DNA of 64,000 nucleotides from Metallyticus violacea (lineage: Eukaryota > Arthropoda > Insecta > Mantodea > Metallyticidae): positions 77,972,001 through 78,036,000 of the forward strand of contig CM060831.1 in assembly GCA_030762175.1 (NCBI GenBank), written 5' to 3'. Positions 1-10,445 of the stretch are shown here, in pieces. A model generated the notes under the pieces. It was given only the letters and a program-made list of their open reading frames with translations. It made no database searches and was not told the DNA's origin. The number at the start of each line of letters is the position of its first letter. Within the stretch, counting starts at the first letter, position 1. The translations under genes and the position numbers were made by a program.

Positions 1-118
1 CACGTTTGTGCCTACTTCCCCAGTAGGACACTCCGGGAGGAAGGGTAGTGGTGAGGGAAACACCGCATAAGTGGCGACACCTTCTTCCCCCTCTCCTCAG
101 AAAGTTCGCTTCCATTCA
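1..118 (-). repeat. SINE family C, 3' fragment cut by window edge
   Basis: Read on the minus strand, this GC-rich piece matches the 3' parts of the family C copies at 30.6 and 38.1 kb: all share a block close to CCCTTCCTCCCGGA preceded by GGTGT and followed by TGTCC or a near variant. The left boundary lies outside the window, so the length is unknown. Assignment rests only on these in-window comparisons. Confidence 0.45.
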
Positions 119-246
119 CATCACACCGCGCTAGCCCTCGCTTTTCCCCTGGCATTTTCCACCAACGGAATGAAATTATATGTATTGGGAGAGAGGAAAA
201 TTCATGGAATATAAATATCTATCTTAGCATTCACTAAGTGATCAGG

Positions 247-264
247 GAGAGAGAGAGAGAGAGA
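247..264. repeat. (GA)n microsatellite
   Basis: About nine GA units in a row, visible directly. Confidence 0.9.
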
Positions 265-1555
265 AGACTCAGGACGTTTCGAATGAGTTTCAGCGTTAGC
301 ACCTGAGCCACCCCGCTGTTTCCTTAACACATACAGTGGCCGTCTTATTTGGTTTGTGAGATAAGGGCATATGCAATTAATGCTCTATAACTTCTACATT
401 TTCACAAACACAGAGCTGAAATGTTGTTTATAAATGTAATGTTTTAGAATGCATTATTTAACAGACCCAAAGTTACTACCAAGTTAAATTGCTTTACCTA
501 AAATAGTTTGAGGAAAGCCACTCAAAGATGATGAAAAAAAAATGTAAGTTGAGAAAACTTAGGATAAAGTTTCACATTCATTTCCATTAAGGCTGGGGAG
601 CTGAGTCCATAAAACTGCAGCAGGAAGGTAGCTTAGGAGGAAGGAAATGGAGGAGGTGAAAGATGAGGCCAACACTAATAAAACTCTTTCATCTTTGAGG
701 TGCATTTTCTCAGAAACTATTTTCGGTAAAGCAATGAGATATGACAAGTTTTATAACAAACATTCTGCTCAATCCAGAAGTATAGCTGTAGGGTATATGA
801 ATATGTCATGCTATAGTATAAAAAGTTTATCTTTAGCACACGGCAAAATTTTGTTTCGTACGGCAACGTCACGCTAGTAGCTATTTCATTTTTTCAAATC
901 TTATTAGAATTATTTTTCAGGTATGAAACCTTGAAAGTATGCACTAGATTCTCAGTTAATTAAAAAAAATAGGTTTTTAATGGTCTATATTTACTCGTAT
1001 ATAAATAAACGAAACAGAACTGCTGAGGTAAAGTTTACAATTATAGAAATATACGAAGTGGTGTATTTAAACTTTCCATCTGCACATTCTGTATCTTGCA
1101 AATTTTATGTTCAGTCACTATGCAATTGTTATCTGCTTCCAGTCTCTTAGGTCATTGTAGTCATGAGATTTTTAATATTTTTTTAATATTTAGTTCAATT
1201 ATTAACGGGAATTGTGGTTTTTCTACTTTGCTCTTCCTATATTAAAAGACACAAAAACTTACTTGATCCCTGTTTTAATGTTTTAAGTCATCAAATGCAT
1301 TTTCGGCTTCTTGCTTCATACCATTTTATTGAATGCTTGATCATATTCCCATTTCTGAGTAGGTCAGCGTGTAAATGTACACATCAATAGGACGTCATGG
1401 CATACACCGCAGTTGTAAATTAACACATAAAGCATCCAATCTTATATTGTTAGGAGGAAGCAAAGTTTAAACCAGAAGTATAAAATGTGGGTAAAGCATA
1501 AATAAATGTCCTTTTAAGACATTTAAATGCCTTTTGTCATTGTCACAACATTCTA

Positions 1556-1557
<2 letters not shown>
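265..1557. other. AT-rich sequence with no recognised feature
   Basis: No repeat family, transposase similarity or convincing exon seen. The only open frames are under 80 codons and look random. Confidence 0.6.

Positions 1558-1593
<36 letters not shown>
1558..1593. repeat. (TA)n microsatellite
   Basis: About 18 uninterrupted TA units. The Tyr-Ile runs in the overlapping frame come from this repeat, not from a gene. Confidence 0.95.
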
Positions 1594-1598
<5 letters not shown>

Positions 1599-2010
1599 AC
1601 GCAAGTTATTACTAACACCTACACACTTAATAGGTACATTTATTCGCCATTATCAAGCAAGAAAAGGCTGGTACTGCCTCCCTTCATTTTCCATACATTT
1701 CTGACATCGGTTTATGATTACTCTCTACAGATCCCTCTGAGAAATGGAAGAAATTTCTTAACGAATATTATTCTACAGTTCATATAATGCATGTGGATTT
1801 GTTTTGTACACTTTTCCCTTGATGCCCCCCAGACGCTAAATCCGCAGGGAGCCATATGTTGTTAGTTATGACTCTATCGTCGAATATTTCATGAATTGCA
1901 TGAAAGGAGACATGGACTGTAAGTGTCGTTACAGAGTCGTGTTGGAAGGTACGTTCCCTCACAGCTAATTCAGGGGAAAAGAGTTGCACACACTTATCAC
2001 TATTGCTTCT

Positions 2011-2011
<1 letters not shown>

Positions 2012-2059
<48 letters not shown>
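2012..2059. repeat. (AAT)n microsatellite
   Basis: About 16 AAT units, ending about 40 bases before the family B SINE. Confidence 0.95.
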
Positions 2060-2109
2060 GGTTCTATTATTAATCCGGCAGCACGTTCCTATCTTTTCAT
2101 CATGCAGGG

Positions 2110-2382
2110 TACCGCCACGGGTGGCCGAGGTCGTTAAGGCGCGGACTCGGGAGGTCTGGGGTTCCAATCCCGCCAGGACTGTTCTCCCTGACTGAGGCTT
2201 TTTCCAGGTTTTCCGCAGTCCTCATAAATGGCAAATGTCGGGGAGGTACCCTAAACTTAGGCCTGGAACGTTTCCTTCCTTTAAAAAAAAACCCTTTCCC
2301 AATATATAATTTCATGCATCATCAGTGTCCACTGCCTGTGGTGCCCCAGTAGTAAAAACGGGCGTTAAACATCATTCAAAAA
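2110..2382 (+). mobile_element. SINE family B, full-length copy
   Basis: The head reads like a tRNA of the Ser/Leu class. A box-A-like stretch GGTGGCCGAGGTCGTTAAGG is followed by a box-B-like GGTTCCAATCC, which supplies an internal RNA polymerase III promoter. The body runs through a CCCTGACTGAGG block and a GGCCTGGAACGTTTCCTTCC block, and the 3' end is GGGCGTTAAACATC. The same order is found in the copies at 43.1 (minus) and 62.1 kb (plus). An 11-base imperfect duplication, ATCATGCAGGG at 2099-2109 and ATCATACAGAG at 2383-2393, probably marks the insertion site. Box B carries one change from the GGTTCGAATCC of the 62.1 kb copy. Copies of this kind encode no protein and depend on a partner LINE for movement. 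Confidence 0.85.
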
Positions 2383-2393
2383 ATCATACAGAG

Positions 2394-4282
2394 TTCCTCG
2401 TGAAGGTGGACTTTTCTCAACTCCAGTATCGGTTGTGTTGTGAATCAACATACCCACTTGTGGAACCAAGTAAAGAAAATTAAATTCTGTCATGTACACT
2501 GTTCAAAACCCATTCACAAAATCTCCTTCTGGATACAGACAGGGTCATCCGGTTCATGCATAACAGTAATTTTTAAGGGGACATTCCAGAACATATCCAA
2601 CGTTATCTAATGTTTCTTCTGTGAGAACTATATGCAGTAATCAATAGCATTTCACCACATTTATCAATCAGTGAATGGAAATTCGACTTGAATGTTGAAC
2701 ATCAGGAAATTTCTCTTAAAACAATCTCTGTACATCATGAGTCGATTCTGTACGCACGTATGAATCATAAATAAACACTTTTGCGGAATGGAATACCCGA
2801 ATTGAGTCATATTTACCTAATTAATACACTGTATTACTCCCGCCTAATGAATGCTTAATATATTTTCATACAACGCACAAGGATACGTCCTTACATTCCT
2901 AGAGATAAACTTGTATTGACCTCCTCTGCGGCTCCCAGGCAGGATTTCAAGCGCGTGACAAGATGAGAACTGCAGAATTCGGTTAACTGCATGTGGAGCG
3001 GTACCGCGGAAGAAAAAGCACTCAGTTTTTTAAAGTACCTGCATAATCTCATCATAAAGCTTATTTGTGGAATTTCACCCCTAAGACGCTCTTAAAGTAC
3101 CCATAATTATTATATAATATATATACATATAACTTTAACGAGGAGAGAGAAGGGAAGGTCATCCGCTGTGAAATGCTCGGGGGGGGGGGGAGACCGTCCG
3201 CTGTGCAAATGCTCGCGCCTCATTTGCCTCGATCCAAATCGCTTCTTATTTGAAAAGCATTATAGTCAAATTATCCTGAGTACAAAGACATCCTACTTTA
3301 TTTGAACCACTGCTGCCATAAGACATGAGATAGCAAATGGAAAAAGTAAGGCGTTTTTAATTTTTTTTGTTCAACGTTGGAAGCTATTACAAAAACTATG
3401 TTTAATTTTCATAATGAAACTTGATGAGACGACAGTAATATGAGTGTCTCACGTGATACTGTGAAGTCTACAGGGTTCCGATTAAGTAAAACTTGGTAAG
3501 CATTATCACATAGGAGAGGCTTCCATCGAGCGTTGCTGGTATGCGCTACCCGCAACATTTTAACGTTTAAATCCCCCTAAGTATTATTTGACGTATTTTT
3601 ATGCACACGTTTTATTTTTTTTTTTTTTTCTATTTGGTACTTTTAGCTTACGCTTGTTGTATTTCCGGTTACTTAGTCGCGGTGTTTCCGTAAACTTATT
3701 GATATTTTGATTCGGGTAAGCCAGGGAAGCGGTAAGAAAAGTTATGTGCATACACACTACTTTCCCTTGAATGCGTTGCCTCGATTTTTATACATATCAA
3801 TTGTTGTTGCGCTACAAAGACTCTTAGATAATTACAGTAAAACAATAGGAACGCAGTCATATGGGAAAACTTGCAATTGTTTCAGAACCAAACAGTACTT
3901 TCGTGCAGAAACATTTGCTAAACGAAGTTTCGTGTGAATTGATTGTAAAGAAAATGGAACACTACAAATTTATAATTTAAATCTTTTCCAATAAAACTAT
4001 TGAAAGAGAGGGGGGAACCTAGGTAGATGAACTTCAGGTATTAATTTGAGTCAAACTGTGACTTTAAACTTTACATAATATACAATGCTTTCTTTAGAGA
4101 CAGACTTCACCCCGAAGATTCCACACTCTCTGTTTTGCATGTTCAGTCACATACATATGAATGTGAATTTTATTTTCCGCAGTAGCACTACTAGTAAAGC
4201 TGTGCTTATCACCAAACATTTCAACAATTAATTATATGCAAGTAATCACGATTCCTCGCATATAAAGAATAAAAAAAAAAAC
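2394..4282. other. AT-rich sequence, mostly featureless
   Basis: No gene recognised. The one local structure is a 12-base G run at 3180-3191 flanked by two near-identical copies of TCCGCTGTGAAATGCTCG (about 3162-3179 and 3197-3214), a short direct repeat. A T run lies at about 3613-3630. Confidence 0.55.
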
Positions 4283-4905
4283 ATGGGTCCGGAATTGCCA
4301 TATTTTCTTGTTACAGCCCTATTGCTACACCTGCAACACATAACAGAACAGAACTATGGGATACAGAAAATCATATGAAATGTTCAAAATGTCCTCCGTT
4401 AGTAGAACACGTTGCCGCATGGACGCTCTGATACGCTGATGTTATCTTGCATTGTCTGGCAACCTTGCAGAATACGATTTTTCTATATCTCCGGCTAATC
4501 CACAGATCATATGAGCATTAGCAAACTCCACATTTGTATACCTCATTTTACTGTACCTGGAACGACGCCCGTAAACATACAGAACTGACACAACGTGCTC
4601 GGTGCTACGTCAAGCAATGGAGTACAGAACGACAACAACGGTGAACCTAGGAACTAAGAGTAGTTAACAACACCTGCACGCAATATAACCATAGGTAAAA
4701 ACATTGTTTTTATTTTACGTGTTTAACAACTGTTCTGTTATTGCCACAGGACAGCTATGCTTGCATATCCCACCGTAGAGACAAAGGGCTCTACAAGGAA
4801 ATAAAACATTTCCGCACCCATGTTCGTGTAGCATATTTGCACCCTCTATATGCAAGGACTGTTTCCCCAAAGTGATGACATAACTTTTTGTTACACCTGT
4901 ATAAC
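4283..4905 (-). mobile_element. Internally deleted IS630/mariner-like transposon
   Basis: Read on the minus strand, a transposase N-terminus (MRYTNVEFANAHMICGLAGD, a helix-turn-helix-like start near 4550) is followed within about 130 bases by the typical C-terminal end of the same superfamily (NGGHFEHF, near 4400). The catalytic DDE core between them is missing. Inverted ends are visible: GGGTCCGGAATTGCC from 4285 faces GGGTGCGGAAATGTT read inward from 4823, followed on both sides by TTCTTGT/TCCTTGT and AGCCCT. On the right the similarity to ends of this kind continues to about 4901 (ACAGGTGTAACAAAAAGT, minus strand). The equivalent left outer end is eroded. This is a non-autonomous, MITE-like derivative; no intact protein can be made. 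Confidence 0.7.
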
Positions 4906-6015
4906 TATGTAACGAGATAACTGATTTAAGACTGTTTTGAGCAACTGCAAAAATAAAGGGAAGAAAAGTAATTGGACGTTTTTTCTTTACTTCCTTAACT
5001 GTTTCTGTATGCTGAATTTGAAACTATGGAAAATTAAAACCATATGCCCACACACTTTAATTTTAACCATATATGATAAACACGAAAAGGCTCTCCAATA
5101 TAAAACAAGCACACAGAAGCCCTCCACAATTGTTCTGTGAAAGGGCGCCATCGATTCTGGACAATGTCTTTGCGAATCCTGTACGTCTTCCACAAAGAAC
5201 ATCACATTTCACAGGAAATAAGTTCAATTTTCAACTGTTTGTCCTCAATTCTACAGATTTACGATTTCGCTTACGTTTGGTGAACTTTTTACTTTTTATC
5301 CGCGCACCAATGGAAGAGGGTCATTCGAAACTGAAAAGCAGATGAGTGGTGCATTCAGTAAAAGTTACTAGGAAAACAGGAAATAATAATAATAATAATA
5401 ATAATAACAACAACAACAATAACTTCAGTATTTTTCTGCTCAACTAATATCAATGCAAGCTTAATAATTTATTAACCGATTTCTGTGCCAGGAAATTGAA
5501 GAAATTCTGAACTCTCCATTTGTAGGCTTTTAAGACACATTTTTATTTAAATTCAAAATTAACTTTATTAATAAAAATAACTACCATGGGTATCTATATT
5601 GTTTGTCAGTAGCAAGTTTATTTATGCTATTTCGATAAAAAAAAAAAAGTGGCTTCTAGAGAAAACGAAATTTCTAAATGCAGCCTCTTCTTGGTTATTG
5701 AAGAATTTCATTCTTCAGGAAAATTGGGATCTGAATAAACTTTCAATTTTACTAGTGCTTTCTTGCCAGTAGTTCTCACAAGTAACCAGTTCGCCTCGAA
5801 CAGCAACAGACCGCGCAAACTTTGTCATAAGGTTCCTCTGGTGCAATTTGTGCTTCGCGAAATGTTCATTTATGTTCAACAATGTGTCGACTGTTTGGGG
5901 TTGTTGTAAACTTGCGACATCCTTTAACAATAGTTTGACGTATATTTGCTTCAACAATTTCTCTGAGTGTATCTCAATAACTTTACTGTGACGTCATCTA
6001 TCTCATCTTCAAGGC
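4906..6015. other. AT-rich sequence with short microsatellite
   Basis: Holds an (AAT)n/(AAC)n run at 5384-5420 and an A run near 5638. Overlapping short frames on both strands have no recognisable similarity. Confidence 0.55.
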
Positions 6016-6139
6016 TAGAGCCTCAAGCCTGGAAGAGAGGCCTCTTAACAAAATTTGTCGGCCGTTTCACGCCCTGAGTTGAATGGGACGCTGATGACCT
6101 GAGCTGTTAAAGAGCATCCATAATTAAAACAAATCAACG
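6016..6139 (+). mobile_element. SINE family A, 3' fragment
   Basis: Only the 3' half of family A is present: CCTCAAGCCTGGAAGAGAGG, then a block close to TTTGTCGGCCGTTTCACG, then GGGACGCTGATGACCTGAG and the tail AAACAAATCAACG. The tRNA-like head is absent, so this is a 5'-truncated or eroded copy. Confidence 0.8.
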
Positions 6140-6518
6140 AAATCTGTGCGGATCCAAATTAAATGGTCAGTCAGACAAATCTTTCTCATTTTTTGATCGG
6201 AATTGGAGGTTAATTTGAAACAAGCATGGTACAAATTTAAACGCAGGGATAGGCGGGTAACACTTCAAGCTCCGTTCTATGAGTCCTCTGTTCGATCTCT
6301 GACAGCGTTCAACCGAAATATCCACTTGAGTAGCTAGCCCGAAAATCCCACGAGGTTCATATTCCAAGTTTATCTGCAAGTTCGCTCCCTTCCTGGTCAC
6401 TTTATCATTCGACCGCTGCAAGTAATAGAGAGCTTCTCCCAGAGTAATAGATACCCGGCCATCTTTAGCTGGTAGGAGATTCCAGAATACCGCTCTAGGA
6501 CGGGTAGCTGTACCTCAG

Positions 6519-6560
6519 TGGCGGCTCGTGACATAAAATTTTGGTGCAGTACTACCTCCA
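6519..6560. mobile_element. Possible hAT-type terminal sequence
   Basis: CAGTGGCGGCTCGTGACATA resembles the CAGTGGCGG ends of many hAT transposons, as I recall them. I could not find a matching inverted CCGCCACTG end or the expected 8-bp duplication downstream, and no hAT transposase is readable. A short phrase similar to the one just inside this end (TTGGTGCAG) recurs near 7297 but in the same orientation. At best this is one end of an eroded element. Confidence 0.28.
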
Positions 6561-7290
6561 CATAAATAGTTTAATTTTTGAAAATAATGTTCAATATCTA
6601 CTACACGGGTTGAGAATATAAAAATATACTGATAAACGGAATTTTATTTTATCACCGTTTTGGACAACATATTCCACAACAGGATGATGATAAAGCAAAA
6701 TCTACCACATTTCAACATAAAGAACGACTAATTAAAGGTGTGTAATAGGAAAATAAAAATTAAAAAAAGTATTTTGACGTCCTTACACAAGATTCAATGT
6801 TTGTAGGCCATTTTATAAAAGAACAATAGTGCACGTTATGCGCCGGAATAGCGCCATAGAAAACTGATGCTACAAACAGTAGAGCCATATCAGTCGCTTA
6901 AAATGCAAGTTACACGTTAACAATCGAAAAAGTTGCATTTTTGTATCTACGTACTATAAATTGTTGTACCTAAACTATATTTAGAAGGTGGCAATGCCTG
7001 TCGGCTCGCACATCCTGATTTGCTATGGACGGCACAAATTTCTCCCGCCTAGATGCTGTACGATTCTCAGTTTTGACCATTCTTGTTATCTTGGAGCTTA
7101 AAGCAAGCGCCTATAACCGCCGTGAAACAGGAGGCAAGAGCAGCCAAAATCGATCTGACGAGATTAGGCTTTCCCAGATGACACTGGTGTAAGAATCATG
7201 AGAAAGCAGCACGGCTACCAACATCTCTGTATGTCAGTACTCAAATAATTGAGTTAAAAATGGAAAACCATGAAATCAATAATTACTTAT
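6561..7290. other. Sequence with no recognised gene
   Basis: AT-rich up to about 7000, then more balanced. If the hAT-like end at 6519 is real, this could be its interior, but no coding trace is readable. Confidence 0.4.
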
Positions 7291-7294
7291 ACAC

Positions 7295-7835
7295 TAATTG
7301 GTGCAGCTGGGCTCTACCTGCTGAACCTTCCTCCTCCAAATAAATTGCATGTTACTTTCCCATCCGTTTAGCCAACCACAGCTTCAGTTGTGCCATAAAT
7401 ACTATTACCAGGTTCCAGTAAAGTAACAGCTGCATATTTCAATACTTTTAATGTGCTTTTGATATGATGCTTTCTCATGTATTTCAAAACGTTGGCATCA
7501 ATCAGTTGCTTTTACACACAACTGAAGTCTCTGAATCTTCATCCACTACCTTCATAGGGAAATCTGCCACTAAGGACCGCTTGAGACTCTCCTCATACCC
7601 TCAAGCAATGACCACAGTTTGTAATATCTCAAGCACCGGCTCTTACCTTGCCTTGTGGACAAAAGCTGCATTTTGCTGGGAGCTTGTTCAGATTCTTTCT
7701 CACACATTCCGGCAAAGTGATTTTTATGTGTTTTGGCACAGTTGTATTCTATTCCTTGACAGAAATGAAGCCTGGTGGCACATTATTGCGATAGAACGGT
7801 GGTTAGTGTGTACCTTGTGATTTTCTTCAAAATTT
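7295..7835 (-). pseudogene. Degenerate protein-like frame, unidentified
   Basis: On the minus strand one frame stays protein-like over about 500 bases despite several stops. It contains a CxxC pair (KCSFCPQGKVRAG, then NCGHC about 12 residues later), resembling a zinc-binding knuckle, followed by KQLIDANVLKYMRKHH and a stretch ending in TLLEPGNSIYGTTEAVVG. I do not recognise the family. The composition (lysine-rich helices, paired cysteines) is less random than neighbouring frames, so a dead transposon gene or retrocopy is plausible. A competing minus-strand frame over the same bases also reads fairly well, which lowers confidence. The 46-bp tandem repeat lies just upstream. Confidence 0.27.
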
Positions 7836-7945
7836 AATGCTTTCTCGTTGGCAAAATATTTTTTCGGTGACGCTTTTCTCTGCTGCTTCAGTTCTGCAGA
7901 TAAGAAATGTCCAGTATTGCGACGAAAAGTTTCAACCTCTAGGCA

Positions 7946-8083
7946 CTCTGAACATGGATCTCATGAACTTGTTCATCTCAGGGACCAATTACTCTGAACA
8001 TGGATCTCATGAACTTGTTCATCTCAGGGACCAATCACTCTGAACATGGATCTCATGAACTTGTTCATCTCAGGGACCAATCA
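7946..8083. repeat. Three tandem 46-bp units
   Basis: Three successive units begin at 7946, 7992 and 8038, each starting CTCTGAACATGGATCTCATG and ending CAGGGACCAAT plus two or three bases. They are almost identical, differing at one or two positions. Each unit contains the palindrome-like ATGAACTTGTTCAT. Since 46 is not a multiple of three, successive units fall in different reading frames, so a repeated peptide is not the explanation. Confidence 0.95.
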
Positions 8084-8143
8084 CTTGAATTCCGCACAAA
8101 CGCACCACATTGCTTTGATAGCACTCCGGTCTTCAAAGAGTGT

Positions 8144-8437
8144 TTTTTTTTATTGATTTATTTATGGACGCTCTTTAACATGTCAGGTCATCAGCGCCCC
8201 ATTCAATTCAGGGCGTGAAACGGCCGACAAATTTTGCTCAGAAGCCTCTCTTTCAGGCTTGAGGTTCTTTTTCGTGCCGTAAATTTACGACACGGGACCC
8301 ACGGCTTTACTTTCCTTCCGAAGGAAGCCATACTTAGGATTTTTACGCCCTAAAAATCCATCAGTCCTAGCCGGGTTCGAACCCGCGACCTTGGGTATAG
8401 GAGGCAAGTATGGTAACCACTACACCACCAGGACCGA
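8144..8437 (-). mobile_element. SINE family A, full-length, with 13-bp TSD
   Basis: A complete copy on the minus strand. The right end is the tRNA-like head, ending in the acceptor-like CCAGGACCGA. The left end is a poly(T) read of the A-rich tail. The perfect 13-bp target duplication CTTCAAAGAGTGT lies at 8131-8143 and 8438-8450. Box B reads GGGTTCGAACCC. This is one of the cleanest copies and defines both ends of the family. Confidence 0.95.
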
Positions 8438-8450
8438 CTTCAAAGAGTGT

Positions 8451-8880
8451 GAGGGAGTATCATTATTGGACCCTGCTGAACAAAAACATCATCAGATTCC
8501 CCAGTTTTTAAGAACTGCCTGGTAATTTTCCAACTTTATGAAGGGCTATTACAGTGATGTGGTTTTCATAATTTGCCCATTTCATGGTTAAACCTCAAAC
8601 TGTGTACTCTTTCTTTGCGCCTGAAATAATTGGAAATGGGGGGGGGGGATGATAGTGCCTGGTTTAACTGATTACCAAAACATCTGGTACAGTGCGTGTT
8701 TCTTCCAGAGACTTTTACTCGAGTGGTGGAGGTACAATCAAAATGCACAGAGCAAAACACTTTTAATTCTCGAGCGGGCGTTAGTTTTGCGTTGCATGCA
8801 GCATGTGTGGCTAATTATTTGCAAACTTGCATTTCTGCTATGAATACTATTTGCATTTTTTATACAGCTAAGGAGACGGA
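8451..8880. other. Spacer between two family A SINEs
   Basis: No gene recognised. It has a G run at about 8638-8648. Overlapping short frames here have no similarity I can name. Confidence 0.5.
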
Positions 8881-8891
8881 ACGAAGTATTT

Positions 8892-9195
8892 TTTTTTTTT
8901 TTTTTGATTGATTTATTTATGGACGCTCTTTAACATGTCAGGTCATCAGCGTCCCATTCAAATCACGGCGTGAAACGGCCGACAAATTTTGCTCAGAGGC
9001 CTCTCTTTCAGGTTTGAGGTTCTTTTTCGTGCCGTAAATGTACGACACGAGACCCACGGCTTTACTTCCCTTCCGAAGGAAGCCATACTTAGGATTTTTA
9101 CGCCGGAAAAAATCCATCGGTCCTGACCGGGTTCGAACCCGCGATCTTCGGTTTAGGAGGCAAGTATGGTAACCACTACACCACTAGGAACCGAC
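8892..9195 (-). mobile_element. SINE family A, full-length, with 11-bp TSD
   Basis: A second complete minus-strand copy, inserted about 450 bp from the first and in the same orientation. The target duplication ACGAAGTATTT occurs at 8881-8891 and 9196-9206. The head contains box B (GGTTCGAACCC on the minus strand), with two or three changes from the 52.8 kb copy. The tail is a run of about 23 T (minus-strand A tail). Confidence 0.93.
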
Positions 9196-9206
9196 ACGAA
9201 GTATTT

Positions 9207-10015
9207 CGTTCTTTCAAAAGTTTGCAATAACAAGTTTAGGGTTAGAACATAATTATTTGAACTTTAATTTTAATTCATTTTCCTTTGATAATTCTTTCAA
9301 GAAAACTTTAATAGCGTATCATTATTTCTCAGTTTTTTTTTTACATATCTTTTACTCTTCATAATATTAGCAAACCTTTTTATAACATTTTTTTATATTT
9401 TAAGCTGCACATCACAAAAATAATTTTGTATGTTCCAAAAACGTACTCTTCAGTCATTGGTTGAAACTGTCCAAGAAGACATTTGAGGAGTAGGTTAAAC
9501 CATAAAGAGCAATGCTGGTTTCATAAAAAAGTTCCATTGACCATTCAGATGACGCTTTGTTTACAGCTCATCAACAGATTGGTCAGCTCGATACACTTCC
9601 GTCACGCGGCATTTGCATTAACAGTTGTCCACGATGAAGGCATATTACTCGCCATATGCAATTCCGTAACAAATTATTAAATTTAATGATATGTGTATTT
9701 ACACTAACTAAACTACTAAACACTTTCCTACGATGCTATTGCTCAGTGGATGCCAGTTGATTTCTATTATGTGTTTATTTTATACGTCTTTTTTTATCAT
9801 TCGTGCTTACTGTTCCGGAATCGAGAGATTGGAAGTGTAAAACAGGAAGTAGCGAAGAAAGAAAGAAACGTACATAAGTGCAGAGTACCGAAAGTGCCGT
9901 GCTGGCGCGTTCAGTTCAAATCAGCTGTTCTCCGGTTTTCCCGTCTTCTACTTGCATTCGGCATTACCACCATATACTTCTGAACTTCGACCTGAAGCTA
10001 AGAGACATATATAGA
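9207..10015. other. AT-rich sequence with no recognised gene
   Basis: Nothing identifiable. A TATATAGA motif occurs near 10010, but with no downstream gene it is not called as a promoter. Confidence 0.5.
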
Positions 10016-10028
10016 GGCACAGGACCAT

Positions 10029-10071
10029 GGTTATCTCTCCGTATGACATTCCATCAAACGGAGAGATAACC
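10029..10071. repeat. Perfect 14-bp inverted repeat (hairpin)
   Basis: GGTTATCTCTCCGT at 10029-10042 is the exact reverse complement of ACGGAGAGATAACC at 10058-10071, with a 15-base loop. It sits at the start of a GC-richer island (10.08-10.44 kb). No gene or transposon end is readily attached to it. Confidence 0.9.
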
Positions 10072-10079
10072 GTGTACGG

Positions 10080-10445
10080 AGACTCAAATTATACGGCACC
10101 ACCTCAACGCCGGTCATACCACCATCCACAAGGGACTAACCCACATCGGCGGGCGCAGGCGCACCTGGCCTGGCCTCGCCCGGATTAGAAAGTTAAAATA
10201 AAATGATGTTACCCACAATTCGGGCAGGTTGACGCCAGGGCTGTCAAGTCATGGCGTTATTTCCTGACCCACCCAAAAATCCTATATAGGCATTGAGCCT
10301 GTTTAGGTACATTTATCACCCATAGTTCCTGGGTGCTACGGCGGTACCAGGCATATTAACTCCATATCCCCACTTAATGAAATTTTTTCATTTAAAAAAA
10401 AATAAAAAAAAAAAAAAGCGGCGGAGATATCGCCTGGCTTTCTTC
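10080..10445. repeat. GC-richer island, probably an unclassified retroelement end
   Basis: The composition shifts sharply from the AT-rich flanks, and the block ends in A-rich runs (about 10395-10417), followed by another short GC-rich piece. This layout resembles the 3' end of a LINE or SINE, but no second copy exists in the window and no reverse transcriptase frame is readable, so the class is unknown. Confidence 0.35.

Noticed and set aside
7946..8083. CRISPR array
   Set aside because: The units are contiguous with no variable spacers, and the context is eukaryotic.
10009..10016. TATATAGA as a core promoter
   Set aside because: No gene follows, and such words are common in AT-rich DNA.
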